Assembly (NCBI RefSeq): GCF_000383955.1
Contig: NZ_KB913013.1
Coordinates: 6,069,157-6,133,156, forward strand
Origin: Rudanella lutea DSM 19387
GTDB lineage: Bacteria > Bacteroidota > Bacteroidia > Cytophagales > Spirosomataceae
Reading direction: 5' to 3'
DNA length: 64,000 bases
The translations under genes were made by a program, and so were the position numbers. Below the pieces are notes generated by a model. That model worked only from the letters and a program-made list of their open reading frames with translations. It made no database searches and was not told the origin of the DNA. This document shows positions 28,066 to 37,284 of this stretch, in pieces (position 1 is the first letter of the stretch; every line of letters starts with the position of its first letter).

Positions 28066-31000
28066 TTAGAATTTGAGGTTTAAGCCAAGGCTATAAATCT
28101 TGTACAGGGGGGTCAGGCGGTCGGTATTGCCGCCGGAAGTCCGCTCGGGATCAAAGTTTTTGAGTTTGGTAAACGTCAGGACGTTTTGCCCGCTCGCATA
28201 CACGCGCAGCTTGCGGATGCCCACTTTGCTGCTCAGTTGTACGGGCAGTGTGTAGCCCAGTTCGAGGTTTTTCAGCCGCAGGAACGAGGCATCCTGGATG
28301 TAGAAAGACGACAGAACTGTGTTGTTGACACCGCCCAGACGGGGTAAGGTCGTCGATGGGTTCTCGGGGGTCCAGCGGCCAAGCCAGTACGACAGGGCGT
28401 TGTTACGGTCGTCGGCCATGGGGAGTTGACCATTGCCGTTCAGCACCCGATCTACCCGGTCCAGGCCCTGAAACAGGATGGTAAAATCAAAGCCCCGGTA
28501 GGTCATGTTGGCGTTGAAATTGTAGATCAGGCGGGGGAACGGATTGCCAATGACGACCCGGTCGAAGGCGTCAATTTTACCGTCGGGGGTTCCGTTGGCA
28601 CCCGACACATCGGCGTAGCGCAGATCGCCCGGAGCCGTGAGGGGGCTACCAAATTGCACGGGGGCACCAGCTGCCTCTTCTTTAGTCTGAAAAACGCCCA
28701 GCACCCGGTAGCCATAATAGGCGTTGAAGGGCTGCCCGATACGGATAATGCTGTTGCCGCTGATGGTTTCTTCGCCACCCGGCCCAAGGCTCGTGACCCG
28801 GTTATCAGCCATGCGGGTGACGTTGGCACCCAGATCCAGTTTCAGCCCACCGAAGTTGTTCGTATAGTTAGCCGTTAGTTCAAGACCCCGGTTGAGCATA
28901 CCGGCTGCGTTTTGGGCGGCCAGCGAGGTAACCCCCAGGGAGTTAGGCACCGGGAAGTTGGTGTACAGAATGTCGGTACTGTTCCGGCGGAAATAGTCGG
29001 CCGAGAAGTACAGCCGGTTCTGGAACAGTTCGAGATCAAGGCCGACGTTAAGCTGCCGGATCGTTTCCCAGGTGATGTTCGGGTTGGCCAGACTCGTCAG
29101 GGCAACAGCTCCCACCACCGCGTCGCCAAGTACATAGTCGAGGCCGGTGTTGTAGGTTTGCTCGTAGATGTAGTTGCCGATCCGGTCGTTGCCGCTTACC
29201 CCCCAGCTCGACCGGAGTTTAAAGTTTGAAACCCAGTTAAGCGACTGCATGAACGGTTCGCGGGCAATGTTCCAGCCCACCGACATCGACGGGAAAGTAC
29301 CGTAGCGCCTGGATGGACCGAATTTCGACGAGCCGTCGCGACGCAGGTTCAGCTCCAGCAGGTACTTCTCCATGTAGTTGTAGTTGACCCGTCCGAAAAA
29401 CGACTGCCAGGAAACCTCCGACGCGGCCCCGCTCACCGACGGATTGGTAACCCCTCCGCCGTTGAACTCCTGAATATTGTCGGACGGGAAGCCCTGCAAT
29501 GAACCGGCAAAGCCATCGTCCTTGTCGTAAATCACCGAATGACCCGCCATCAGTTGCAGGTTGTGCGCCTGCTTCCAGCTGGTTGAGTAACGCAGAATGT
29601 TCTCGTTCAGCAGGCGGTAATTGAAGTTGAAGGTATTGGTTAGGGAGTTGAGCAGGCTTTGGTTCACAATCTGCCCGGCCCAATCGCGGGTGGTGAGCGT
29701 CGGGTTGAAGTTGGAGATGTTCTGAACGTTCATCACCAGGCTACCGCTCGTCTCGAAGGTGAGTCCCCGCAGAATATTGGCCGAAAGCCCCACACGCTCG
29801 CTGATATTGATGTTGTCCTGCTTGTTATCGCCCTGCAAGCCGGTCATCAGCGGATTGGTAGACGGAAACGAGAAGTTGACTTTCTGATAGGAGCCATCCA
29901 CAATACCAAATGCACCGTTGGCATAGTAAGCCGGGATGGTTGGTGACGACCGCTGAAACTGATTGATGATACCCGTTTCGCCGGTGATGGCATCGGCACC
30001 ACCCGACGGCCCCCGGAATTTCGACCAGTAGGCGTTGGTCACGTTCGTCAGGGTAAGCCATTGATTAGCCTTAGCCGTGAGATTCAGGCCCAGCGTGTAG
30101 CGGTCCGACTTGAATTTGCCGCGCACAATCGCATCCTGGTTGAGGTACCCGAGCGACACCCGGTACGTGAGGTTGTCGCTACCACCCGAAAACGACAGGT
30201 AATGATTCTGGATAGGCGCGTCGCGCAGGGTTTCGCGGGCCCAGTTGGTATTGGCGAACTGATCGGGCTGGGAGCCGGTTCGGATGGCCTCCAGATCGGC
30301 GGCCGAATACCGCAGCGGGGCGTTGGCACCGTTGGCGTTGCGGTCGCGCTCGTTGCGTAGCAGGGCGTAATTATTGGCATCGAGGTACTCCGGCACCACC
30401 GTGACCCGCTGAATACCCGTGTAGCCGTTGTAGTCGACGGTTAGTTTGCCTTTCTTCCCCTTTTTGGTGGTGACCACAATGACCCCGTTGGCTCCCCGTG
30501 CCCCGTAAATAGCCGACGCGGAAGCATCTTTGAGCACCGAAATACTCTCGATGTCAGACGGAGCCAGGTTGTTGAATTCGGTCAGGCCGTTGTACTGAAT
30601 ATTGTCGATAACGACCAGCGGATTACTGTTACCGAAGGTGCCAATTCCCCGAATGTTGATCGAAGACCCATCGGCACCGGGCAAGCCGCTCGACTGCGTG
30701 AGCTGCACCCCCGAAAAACGACCGTACATCATCTGCGAGGTATTGGTAACCGGCAGGTTTACGGCCCCGTCGAAGCGGATGGTTTCGACGGCCCCGGTCA
30801 GGTTGATTTTTTTCTGTTCGCCGTAACCAACTACCACCACTTCGCCGAGCATGGCTACGTCTTCCTGTAGGCTTACCTTCAGCTGGGTCTGATTACCGAT
30901 GGGCACTTCGAGGGCCGTGAAGCCAATATTGCTGATCTGCAATACCGATTCCCGGGAGGGCACCGTGAGCGAAAAGCTCCCATCGGCACCGGTAACCGTG

Positions 31001-31209
31001 CCTGTGGTAGTCCCCTTCACGGTGACCGATGCGCCGGGGATGCTCTGGCCATCGGCCGCAGACACCACCGAGCCGGTGATGCGTAGCGACGACTGAGCGA
31101 GGGCTACGGGTGTTGCGAACAACGCGATTCCGATCAGCAGTAGCAGCGCTCTTGCCGACCATCGCCCCAGGTTCCACCCTCGTTGAACTAAAGTACAATT
31201 TGACTTCAT
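28066..31209 (-). CDS. susC: SusC/RagA TonB-linked outer-membrane glycan importer
   Basis: A 1047-residue outer-membrane beta-barrel. The start at 31209 is chosen because it gives a signal peptide (ALLLLIGIALFATPVALAQ). A CarboxypepD_reg-like domain follows (RITGSVVSAADGQSIPGASV), then a plug domain with MLGEVVVVGYGEQKKINLTGAV, GLPGADGSSINIRGIGTFG and SVLKDASASAIYGARGANGV in separate blocks, and a C-terminal barrel ending YKIYSLGLNLKF. It imports oligosaccharides with energy from TonB, working with SusD. The order susC-susD and tight spacing define the core of the locus. Confidence 0.96.
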   Translation of the reverse strand: MKSNCTLVQRGWNLGRWSARALLLLIGIALFATPVALAQSSLRITGSVVSAADGQSIPGASVTVKGTTTGTVTGADGSFSLTVPSRESVLQISNIGFTALEVPIGNQTQLKVSLQEDVAMLGEVVVVGYGEQKKINLTGAVETIRFDGAVNLPVTNTSQMMYGRFSGVQLTQSSGLPGADGSSINIRGIGTFGNSNPLVVIDNIQYNGLTEFNNLAPSDIESISVLKDASASAIYGARGANGVIVVTTKKGKKGKLTVDYNGYTGIQRVTVVPEYLDANNYALLRNERDRNANGANAPLRYSAADLEAIRTGSQPDQFANTNWARETLRDAPIQNHYLSFSGGSDNLTYRVSLGYLNQDAIVRGKFKSDRYTLGLNLTAKANQWLTLTNVTNAYWSKFRGPSGGADAITGETGIINQFQRSSPTIPAYYANGAFGIVDGSYQKVNFSFPSTNPLMTGLQGDNKQDNINISERVGLSANILRGLTFETSGSLVMNVQNISNFNPTLTTRDWAGQIVNQSLLNSLTNTFNFNYRLLNENILRYSTSWKQAHNLQLMAGHSVIYDKDDGFAGSLQGFPSDNIQEFNGGGVTNPSVSGAASEVSWQSFFGRVNYNYMEKYLLELNLRRDGSSKFGPSRRYGTFPSMSVGWNIAREPFMQSLNWVSNFKLRSSWGVSGNDRIGNYIYEQTYNTGLDYVLGDAVVGAVALTSLANPNITWETIRQLNVGLDLELFQNRLYFSADYFRRNSTDILYTNFPVPNSLGVTSLAAQNAAGMLNRGLELTANYTNNFGGLKLDLGANVTRMADNRVTSLGPGGEETISGNSIIRIGQPFNAYYGYRVLGVFQTKEEAAGAPVQFGSPLTAPGDLRYADVSGANGTPDGKIDAFDRVVIGNPFPRLIYNFNANMTYRGFDFTILFQGLDRVDRVLNGNGQLPMADDRNNALSYWLGRWTPENPSTTLPRLGGVNNTVLSSFYIQDASFLRLKNLELGYTLPVQLSSKVGIRKLRVYASGQNVLTFTKLKNFDPERTSGGNTDRLTPLYKIYSLGLNLKF

Positions 31210-31327
31210 AGTGCAGGGATTGAAAATTTGTTGACCTGTCTTAGTGATAAATTTTATCCAAATGTCACAAGACAAAGTCGGCCCGGGGGGGCTAATCCAT
31301 GCAATCAGAAGGTCTAATCGTTCAACA

Positions 31328-31354
31328 TAAAAAAAACCGCTACAGTGAGCGGTT
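31328..31354 (-). terminator. Terminator after the hybrid two-component gene
   Basis: On the minus strand a 7-bp stem (31335-31341 with 31348-31354) with a six-base loop is followed by a run of T (A run at 31328-31334 on the plus strand). It separates the regulator transcript from susC. Confidence 0.75.
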
Positions 31355-31391
31355 CTGGGTTACAATTAGCTGTCTGTTACCCTATAAATTT

Positions 31392-34300
31392 TTACTCTTT
31401 CACCCCTTCCAGAATTTTAGCCCGGTAGTCGGAGGGTAAGCAACCGAACTGCTGCTGAAAGGATTTGCGGAAATGCTTGTAATCGTTGAAGCCCACTTCG
31501 TACGCTACCTGACTGAGCTTCATGTTATCCTGCAAAATCATCTGGGCCGCATTTTTGAGCTTCACCGAACGGATAAAGCCGGTCAGTGAAAGGCCTGTCA
31601 GCGATTTGATTTTGCGGTACAGCGTCGACTGGCTCATAAACAGATGCTCCACCATGTCCTCGATCCCAAAATCCTCATTTTGCATGTTGTCGTTCACCAG
31701 CTTGATGGCTTTGTCGATAAACAGGGCGTCGAGATCGACCTCGTTTACCTGCTGCGTATCGGGCTCAAACCGCACCTTGTTCAGGTAATGTTCCTGTAAC
31801 TTTTTACGGTTTTCGAGGATGGTGTGAATCCTGGTTTTGACGATGATCGGGTTGAACGGCTTCGTGATGTAGTCGTCGGCACCGGTCTGCAAACCATTCA
31901 CTTCGTACACCACCGACGAGCGGGCCGTGAGCAGAATCACCGGGATATGCGAGGTAGCAATCTGCTGTTTGATTTCCTGACAGAACGTAATTCCATCCAT
32001 CAAGGGCATCATCACATCGCAGATAATCAGGTCGGGCAGTTCGCGGTTGGTAATCGTGAGCGCTTCGAGGCCGTTCTGGGCTTCCAGAATGGTAAAGTCC
32101 TCTTTCAGCAACGATTGCAGGTACGCCCGAATATCTTCGTTATCGTCCACCACCAGCACCGTTTCTTTTTTACGCTGCTTACTGATGTCCAGCGAATTAT
32201 TTTCCGGCCAGACCGGTCCCTCGGCACCTGCTTCGGCCAGTTCAGCAAGCGGCCCATCGGCGGGGGCACCATCTACAGGGTCGGCTTGCAACAATACGGT
32301 AAAACAGGTACCTTTACCCAGTTCACTGCGAACGGTAATCTCGCCCTCGTGCAGGTCGACGATGTTTTTGGAGAACGCCAACCCGAGGCCGCTGCCCACC
32401 ATTTTGGCCGTTTGGGCATTCTGAACCTGATAGAACCGGTTGAACAGGTTGCGTATGCTTTCCTCCGAAAGACCAATGCCGTCGTCTTCCACATCAACCG
32501 CGAGCCAATCCCCTTTTGGGTAAATCCTGAGCTGAATGGCCCCGTTATGGGGCGTGTACTTGAAGGCATTCGACAGCAGATTACAGAGGACAATCTCCAT
32601 CTGATCGCGGTCAAAGTCCAACGGGGCCTCATCGAGTTCGGACTGAAAGGTGTATCGGATGTTTTTCTTCCGGGCGATGGACTGAAAGCTCAGGAACACC
32701 TCTTTAGCGAACGGGACAAAATCACTGTACACCCGCTTCAGTTTCAGTAACCCATGCTCCGACTTGCGGAAATCGAGCAGCTGGTTAATCAAGTTGAGCA
32801 TCCGCTTGGCGTTCGACTCGACCAGCACCATCTTTTCGCGCAGTTTGCTGTTAAGCGTCAGGTCGTCCAAGATCTCGGCTACCGGACTCATAATCAGGGT
32901 TAGGGGCGTCCGAAACTCGTGCGAAATATTGGTAAAGAAGTTGATCTTGGCCTCGTTGAGGGCGTGCTCTTTTTCTTTTTCGATCTGCACAATGCGCAAG
33001 TCGGCCTTGAGCCGGGCCTGCCGCACCGATATATGCCGAACCAACAGCAGCGCACCTACCGCCAGGCAGACATAAAATACGAAGGCGTACCAACTCAGCC
33101 AGGGCGGCACGCCCACCACAATTCGGAGCTTTTTGGCCGGGCTCCAATCCTGATTATTGCGGCTGGCTTTTACCAGCAGCTCGTAGGTACCCGCCCCCAG
33201 ACCCGTGAAGTTGATTTCATTTTTGCCGCCTATGTTTACCCACCCATCCCCAAATCCGCGCAACTGATAGGCATACGTTACATTATCTGCCCCGAAGAAA
33301 TCGTTGGCCGCAAAATTGAGCGAGAGGTGGTTCTGCCGATAGCTCAGGCTAATCTCGTCGGTGTACTGAATGCTCCGGGTCAGAATTACCTCCCCGTTTA
33401 CATCTTCGCCCACGTCAATCGCCTGATTATTGACCATCAGCTTCGTCCAGACCACCTTCGGTACGGAAAAAGTCCGGCCTATCTGGTCGGGTCTGAACTG
33501 GATGATGCCATTGGCACCCCCAAAGTACAGCTCACCGTCCGCGCCTTTGAACGACGACCCAATATGAAAGGAGTTTATCATCACTCCGTCTTCGCGGTCG
33601 TAGTTGACAAAGCGCTTATTTTTGGGGTCAAAGCGCGTAATTGACGTGGTCGTACTGAGCCAGAACTGCCCGGTATTATCTTCTTCAATGGCGCAGACAA
33701 AATCGTTGGTCAGGCCGTTTCGGGCCGTGTAGAGTGCGTTTAGGTTTAGCTTTTTATTCGTCAGCGACAGGTCGGCGAACCCAAGGGGCGTAGCCAGATA
33801 GAGAGTCGAGCCCTTGATATACAGGGCATTGATGATGACGCTGGGCAACGCGGCCGATAACAACTGATGATGTGGGATAAACGCACCGGTAGTCCGGTCG
33901 AGCAGGTTCAGACCCGAGTAGGTCGCCAGCCAGATATTCCCCTGACTGTCTTCTTTGATCTGATTGATCCGGTTGTTTTCGAGCGCAAACCGCCCCTTCT
34001 GCTCTTCGGCGTAGATCTGGCACTTTTCCAGTTTCGGGTCGTCGGCAAAGCGGGTCATTTTCAGGCCCCGCTGCTGCGAGCCTATCCAGAGAATTCCCTG
34101 ACTATCCAAATGCACAGCCGTGATTTTATCGTTGGCAAATGCCTGGTAGGCATTGGCAAAATTGCCGTCTTTGATGATATACAGCCCCCGGTTGGTACCC
34201 ACAAACAGGGTGTTGTCCTTTTCGTAAATGGTATTGATCCGGGTGTCGGCAATAGGGCTGATTTTCTCCATTGGGCCGTCTGCAGGTTTGCGGTACAGAC

Positions 34301-35435
34301 CCTCGGTCAGGCTGCCGATGAGTAATTCACCCCGACGGGTTTTGAAAATAGCGATGGTGTTGTGGTCAATCTGGCCTCCCTGCCGGGTGTCGGCCATGAA
34401 GTTGAACCCTTTGTTGGGGTACAGAATCAGAACACCCCCGTGAGCGGTGCTCAACCAGGCAATGCCGTTGGGGTCAATGTCAATATCCAGAATCATGGAG
34501 TAATTGACGTTGTTGAACATGCTGCCCTGCGGATTGGTGTTGATTTTCTGGAAGCGGGTCACCTTCACATCGCTGATAAACAGGCCATCGCCCCAACTGC
34601 CGAGCCAAACCCGGCCTTTCCCATCGACGGCAATGCTTTTCATGAACGTAGCTTCCAGATTAATGGGCTCCTCCTGCACCCGCTGCGTATCGAACCGAAA
34701 GCTTTGCAGGTGGACTTTCGGCCCCGTGTTGCCCACCATCCACAGCTTGTTGCGGACGTTGTCCTGCACCAGATCGTACATGATGTACTGGGTGGGGAAG
34801 TCGAACAGGCGGTTTTCCGAGGGGTCGTACTTGTGCAACATTCGGCCGCTGATGTACCAGATATTATGGTGCTCGTCGCGGATGATTTTGTAAACCGGCT
34901 CGGTTGCTGGGTGATGAGCCAGCAGCTTCCGGGCGTTGGCATCCAGCACAAATACGCCCTTGTTCCACGTGCCTACCCAAATATTCCCCTTGGCATCCTG
35001 ATTGAGCGAAATGACGCGCAGGTAGCGCTGATCGCGGGTTTTCAGAATGTCGTTATAATTCCGGATTCGATTGATTTTCACGTCCAGCACCGAAAGCCCC
35101 CCGCTCTTGGTGCCAATCCAGATGCTGTTGTCTTTGTCTTTAAAGAGCGTTTCAATGTTCTCGTTCACCAACTGCGGATACTCCCCGCCGGGCCGGTAGC
35201 TTTTGAAGCCGTAGCCATCGTACCGCGACACGCCCCCCTCGGTGGCAAAGTATTTGAGGTTATTATCGTCGCTGATGGTCCGGGTCACAAAGTTGCTGAG
35301 CAGCCCTTTGCGCACGTCGAGGTAATCGATTACAAATTCGTCAGACCTACCTGCACCGACATGCTGACTCCATGCCGTTGCTGAAACGCAAACGCCCAGG
35401 GCACACAGGAAGCAAAAGTAGATTACGAGCCTCAT
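31392..35435 (-). CDS. Hybrid two-component system sensor/regulator (HTCS)
   Basis: A 1347-residue inner-membrane one-protein phosphorelay, the usual regulator of Bacteroidota polysaccharide loci. After a signal/anchor (MRLVIYFCFLCALG) come about 14 Reg_prop beta-propeller units such as GNIWVGTWNKGV, then a Y_Y_Y domain, a transmembrane helix (about 770-795), a HisKA domain with the phospho-acceptor in ISHEFRTPL, an ATPase domain with VEDDGIGLSEESIRNLF, a receiver domain (VVDDNEDIRAYL ... ICDVMMPLMDG) and a C-terminal AraC-type DNA-binding domain (VAYEVGFNDYKHFRKSF). It should sense an oligosaccharide in the periplasm and switch on susCD and the enzymes. It begins 49 bases after the upstream sulfatase. 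Confidence 0.95.
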   Translation of the reverse strand: MRLVIYFCFLCALGVCVSATAWSQHVGAGRSDEFVIDYLDVRKGLLSNFVTRTISDDNNLKYFATEGGVSRYDGYGFKSYRPGGEYPQLVNENIETLFKDKDNSIWIGTKSGGLSVLDVKINRIRNYNDILKTRDQRYLRVISLNQDAKGNIWVGTWNKGVFVLDANARKLLAHHPATEPVYKIIRDEHHNIWYISGRMLHKYDPSENRLFDFPTQYIMYDLVQDNVRNKLWMVGNTGPKVHLQSFRFDTQRVQEEPINLEATFMKSIAVDGKGRVWLGSWGDGLFISDVKVTRFQKINTNPQGSMFNNVNYSMILDIDIDPNGIAWLSTAHGGVLILYPNKGFNFMADTRQGGQIDHNTIAIFKTRRGELLIGSLTEGLYRKPADGPMEKISPIADTRINTIYEKDNTLFVGTNRGLYIIKDGNFANAYQAFANDKITAVHLDSQGILWIGSQQRGLKMTRFADDPKLEKCQIYAEEQKGRFALENNRINQIKEDSQGNIWLATYSGLNLLDRTTGAFIPHHQLLSAALPSVIINALYIKGSTLYLATPLGFADLSLTNKKLNLNALYTARNGLTNDFVCAIEEDNTGQFWLSTTTSITRFDPKNKRFVNYDREDGVMINSFHIGSSFKGADGELYFGGANGIIQFRPDQIGRTFSVPKVVWTKLMVNNQAIDVGEDVNGEVILTRSIQYTDEISLSYRQNHLSLNFAANDFFGADNVTYAYQLRGFGDGWVNIGGKNEINFTGLGAGTYELLVKASRNNQDWSPAKKLRIVVGVPPWLSWYAFVFYVCLAVGALLLVRHISVRQARLKADLRIVQIEKEKEHALNEAKINFFTNISHEFRTPLTLIMSPVAEILDDLTLNSKLREKMVLVESNAKRMLNLINQLLDFRKSEHGLLKLKRVYSDFVPFAKEVFLSFQSIARKKNIRYTFQSELDEAPLDFDRDQMEIVLCNLLSNAFKYTPHNGAIQLRIYPKGDWLAVDVEDDGIGLSEESIRNLFNRFYQVQNAQTAKMVGSGLGLAFSKNIVDLHEGEITVRSELGKGTCFTVLLQADPVDGAPADGPLAELAEAGAEGPVWPENNSLDISKQRKKETVLVVDDNEDIRAYLQSLLKEDFTILEAQNGLEALTITNRELPDLIICDVMMPLMDGITFCQEIKQQIATSHIPVILLTARSSVVYEVNGLQTGADDYITKPFNPIIVKTRIHTILENRKKLQEHYLNKVRFEPDTQQVNEVDLDALFIDKAIKLVNDNMQNEDFGIEDMVEHLFMSQSTLYRKIKSLTGLSLTGFIRSVKLKNAAQMILQDNMKLSQVAYEVGFNDYKHFRKSFQQQFGCLPSDYRAKILEGVKE

Positions 35436-35484
35436 TGAGATAATTTGAACAAAAAACGAGACATAACCAAGTTTGTTCAGGCCC

Positions 35485-37074
35485 TTACGGAACAGGGCTC
35501 CGCTTCGTCTTCTTCCGAATCGCTTCAATCTCGGCCTGCATACTGGCCACCATCGCCCCATTCTCCCCGCTCAGGTTGCGCTTCTCCCCGATGTCCGTCG
35601 AGAGGTTATACAGTTGCGGGGTATGCTGAAAACCGCCTTCAACGCCTTTATTGGCCATAAAATCGGGCAGACGTTTTTCTTTGGGGAATGGCTCAATGTA
35701 CTTCCAGTCGCCTTTCCGCAGCGAGGTCGTGTACGATTCTTCCAGCAGCCAGGTTCGGCCGGGTTTGGTGTGGTCCAGAAGGGTCGTGAGCAAGTTTTGG
35801 CTGTCGATAGCCTCATTGTCGGCCAGCGGTTGCCCGACCAAAGCCGCAAACGAAGCATACAAATCTACCTGACTGATCAGGGCCTTGCTGGTGCCGGGCT
35901 TCACTTTTCCAGGCCACCAGAGAACGGTGGGCACGCGGGTGCCGGCCTCGTAAGCGCTGTATTTACCTCCCCGCATCGGCCCGCCCGGTTTGTGAGCACC
36001 CAGCAGTTCCATCGCCTGATCGTCGTACCCATCGCTGATAACCGGCCCATTGTCGCTCGTGAAAATAACGAGGGTATTCTCGGCTAACCCCAACTTTTTC
36101 AGTTCGGCCATTACCTCGCCCGTCATCCAGTCCATCTGCGCAATGGCATCACCCCGTGGTCCCATGCTGCTTTTCCCCTTGAAACGTGGATTGGGCAAAC
36201 GCGGCACGTGAATGTCGTGGAAGGAAAAGAACAGGAAGAACGGCTTGTCTTTTTCGGCCCGGATAAACCGTTTGGCCTTGTCGGTCAGCACATCGGGAAA
36301 CTCCTCATCGACCCAGAGGGCCGATTTGCCGCCTTTCATGTAGCCAATGCGGCTGATGCCGTTGATGATCGAATTGCTATGCTGTTTGTCGGCTCCCTGC
36401 CGGAGCAGGTTGGGGCTGTCGAGGCCGTTGGCATACCCGTCGAGTTTCTTCTCATAATTGACCACAATGGGGTCATTCTTATCGGCATTGACCACCCGGT
36501 GGTTTTCGACGTACACCGTCGGGACCCGGTCGCCGGTGGCGGGCAGCAGAAAACTGTAATCGAAGCCGATTTCGCGCGGACCGGGCTTTATATCCCCGTT
36601 CCAGTCGATGGAGCCATTGCCCAAACCCAGATGCCATTTACCGACTACGCCCGTTCGGTAACCAGCCTTTTGCAACATACCCGGCAGGGTGTAGCTACCC
36701 GGCTGAATGAGCAGCGGTGCATCGCCCTGCAAAATAGCCGCGTTGTTGCGGAAGGCGTGTTGGCCGGTCAGTACGGAATAGCGCGAGGGCGTACAGGTGG
36801 CCGAGGTCGTATGGGCATCGGTAAACACGATGCCCTCCTTTGCCAGCCGGTCTACCTCCGGCGTTTTTACCCCGATTGCCCCGTTGTACCCAACGTCACC
36901 ATAGCCCAGATCGTCGACATAGAAGATGACGATGTTCGGGTTTCGTGCGGTGTTTTGCTCGTCCGTTTGCCGCATATTTCCGGTGGGCATCAGGCAGGAA
37001 TTGACGGATAGCAACGCTATAAGGGAAACAAGCCCCCAGCGAAATGACAGTGATTTGGGGTAATAAAGCGGCAT
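35485..37074 (-). CDS. Sulfatase (Cys-type, S1 family)
   Basis: A 529-residue exported sulfatase, upstream of and probably co-transcribed with the HTCS gene. The ATG at 37074 gives a signal segment (FRWGLVSLIALLSVNSC); 42 upstream in-frame codons are not used. The metal-site opening is NPNIVIFYVDDLGYGDVGYNG in parts, and the active-site motif CTPSR has Cys94. GKWHLGLGNG and FTSDNGPVI match the family, and DIGEKRNLSGEN is the usual C-terminal mark of arylsulfatase A-like enzymes. It is the third sulfatase in 20 kb, so the target glycan probably carries sulfate at more than one position. Confidence 0.92.
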   Translation of the reverse strand: MPLYYPKSLSFRWGLVSLIALLSVNSCLMPTGNMRQTDEQNTARNPNIVIFYVDDLGYGDVGYNGAIGVKTPEVDRLAKEGIVFTDAHTTSATCTPSRYSVLTGQHAFRNNAAILQGDAPLLIQPGSYTLPGMLQKAGYRTGVVGKWHLGLGNGSIDWNGDIKPGPREIGFDYSFLLPATGDRVPTVYVENHRVVNADKNDPIVVNYEKKLDGYANGLDSPNLLRQGADKQHSNSIINGISRIGYMKGGKSALWVDEEFPDVLTDKAKRFIRAEKDKPFFLFFSFHDIHVPRLPNPRFKGKSSMGPRGDAIAQMDWMTGEVMAELKKLGLAENTLVIFTSDNGPVISDGYDDQAMELLGAHKPGGPMRGGKYSAYEAGTRVPTVLWWPGKVKPGTSKALISQVDLYASFAALVGQPLADNEAIDSQNLLTTLLDHTKPGRTWLLEESYTTSLRKGDWKYIEPFPKEKRLPDFMANKGVEGGFQHTPQLYNLSTDIGEKRNLSGENGAMVASMQAEIEAIRKKTKRSPVP

Positions 37075-37284
37075 GAATAAACAGGTTTGGATCAGACGTA
37101 TTACGAAAAGCAAGTTACCAGCCACGGAGTCGTTTGCAGGGGTCTTTTCGGTCAAAAGGGGGTATGGGACGTTCAAAATCTGATGAAACCACTGGTCCAC
37201 TCACTAAAAGAAATGATTTTCATAATACATTGGTATATAGCTTAAATGGCCATTCTTAACATTACCACTAAACCCCAGATTAGC

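Noticed and set aside
31207..31391. Promoter of susC
   Set aside because: I looked for TAnnTTTG on the minus strand and found no good match, so no promoter is reported there.
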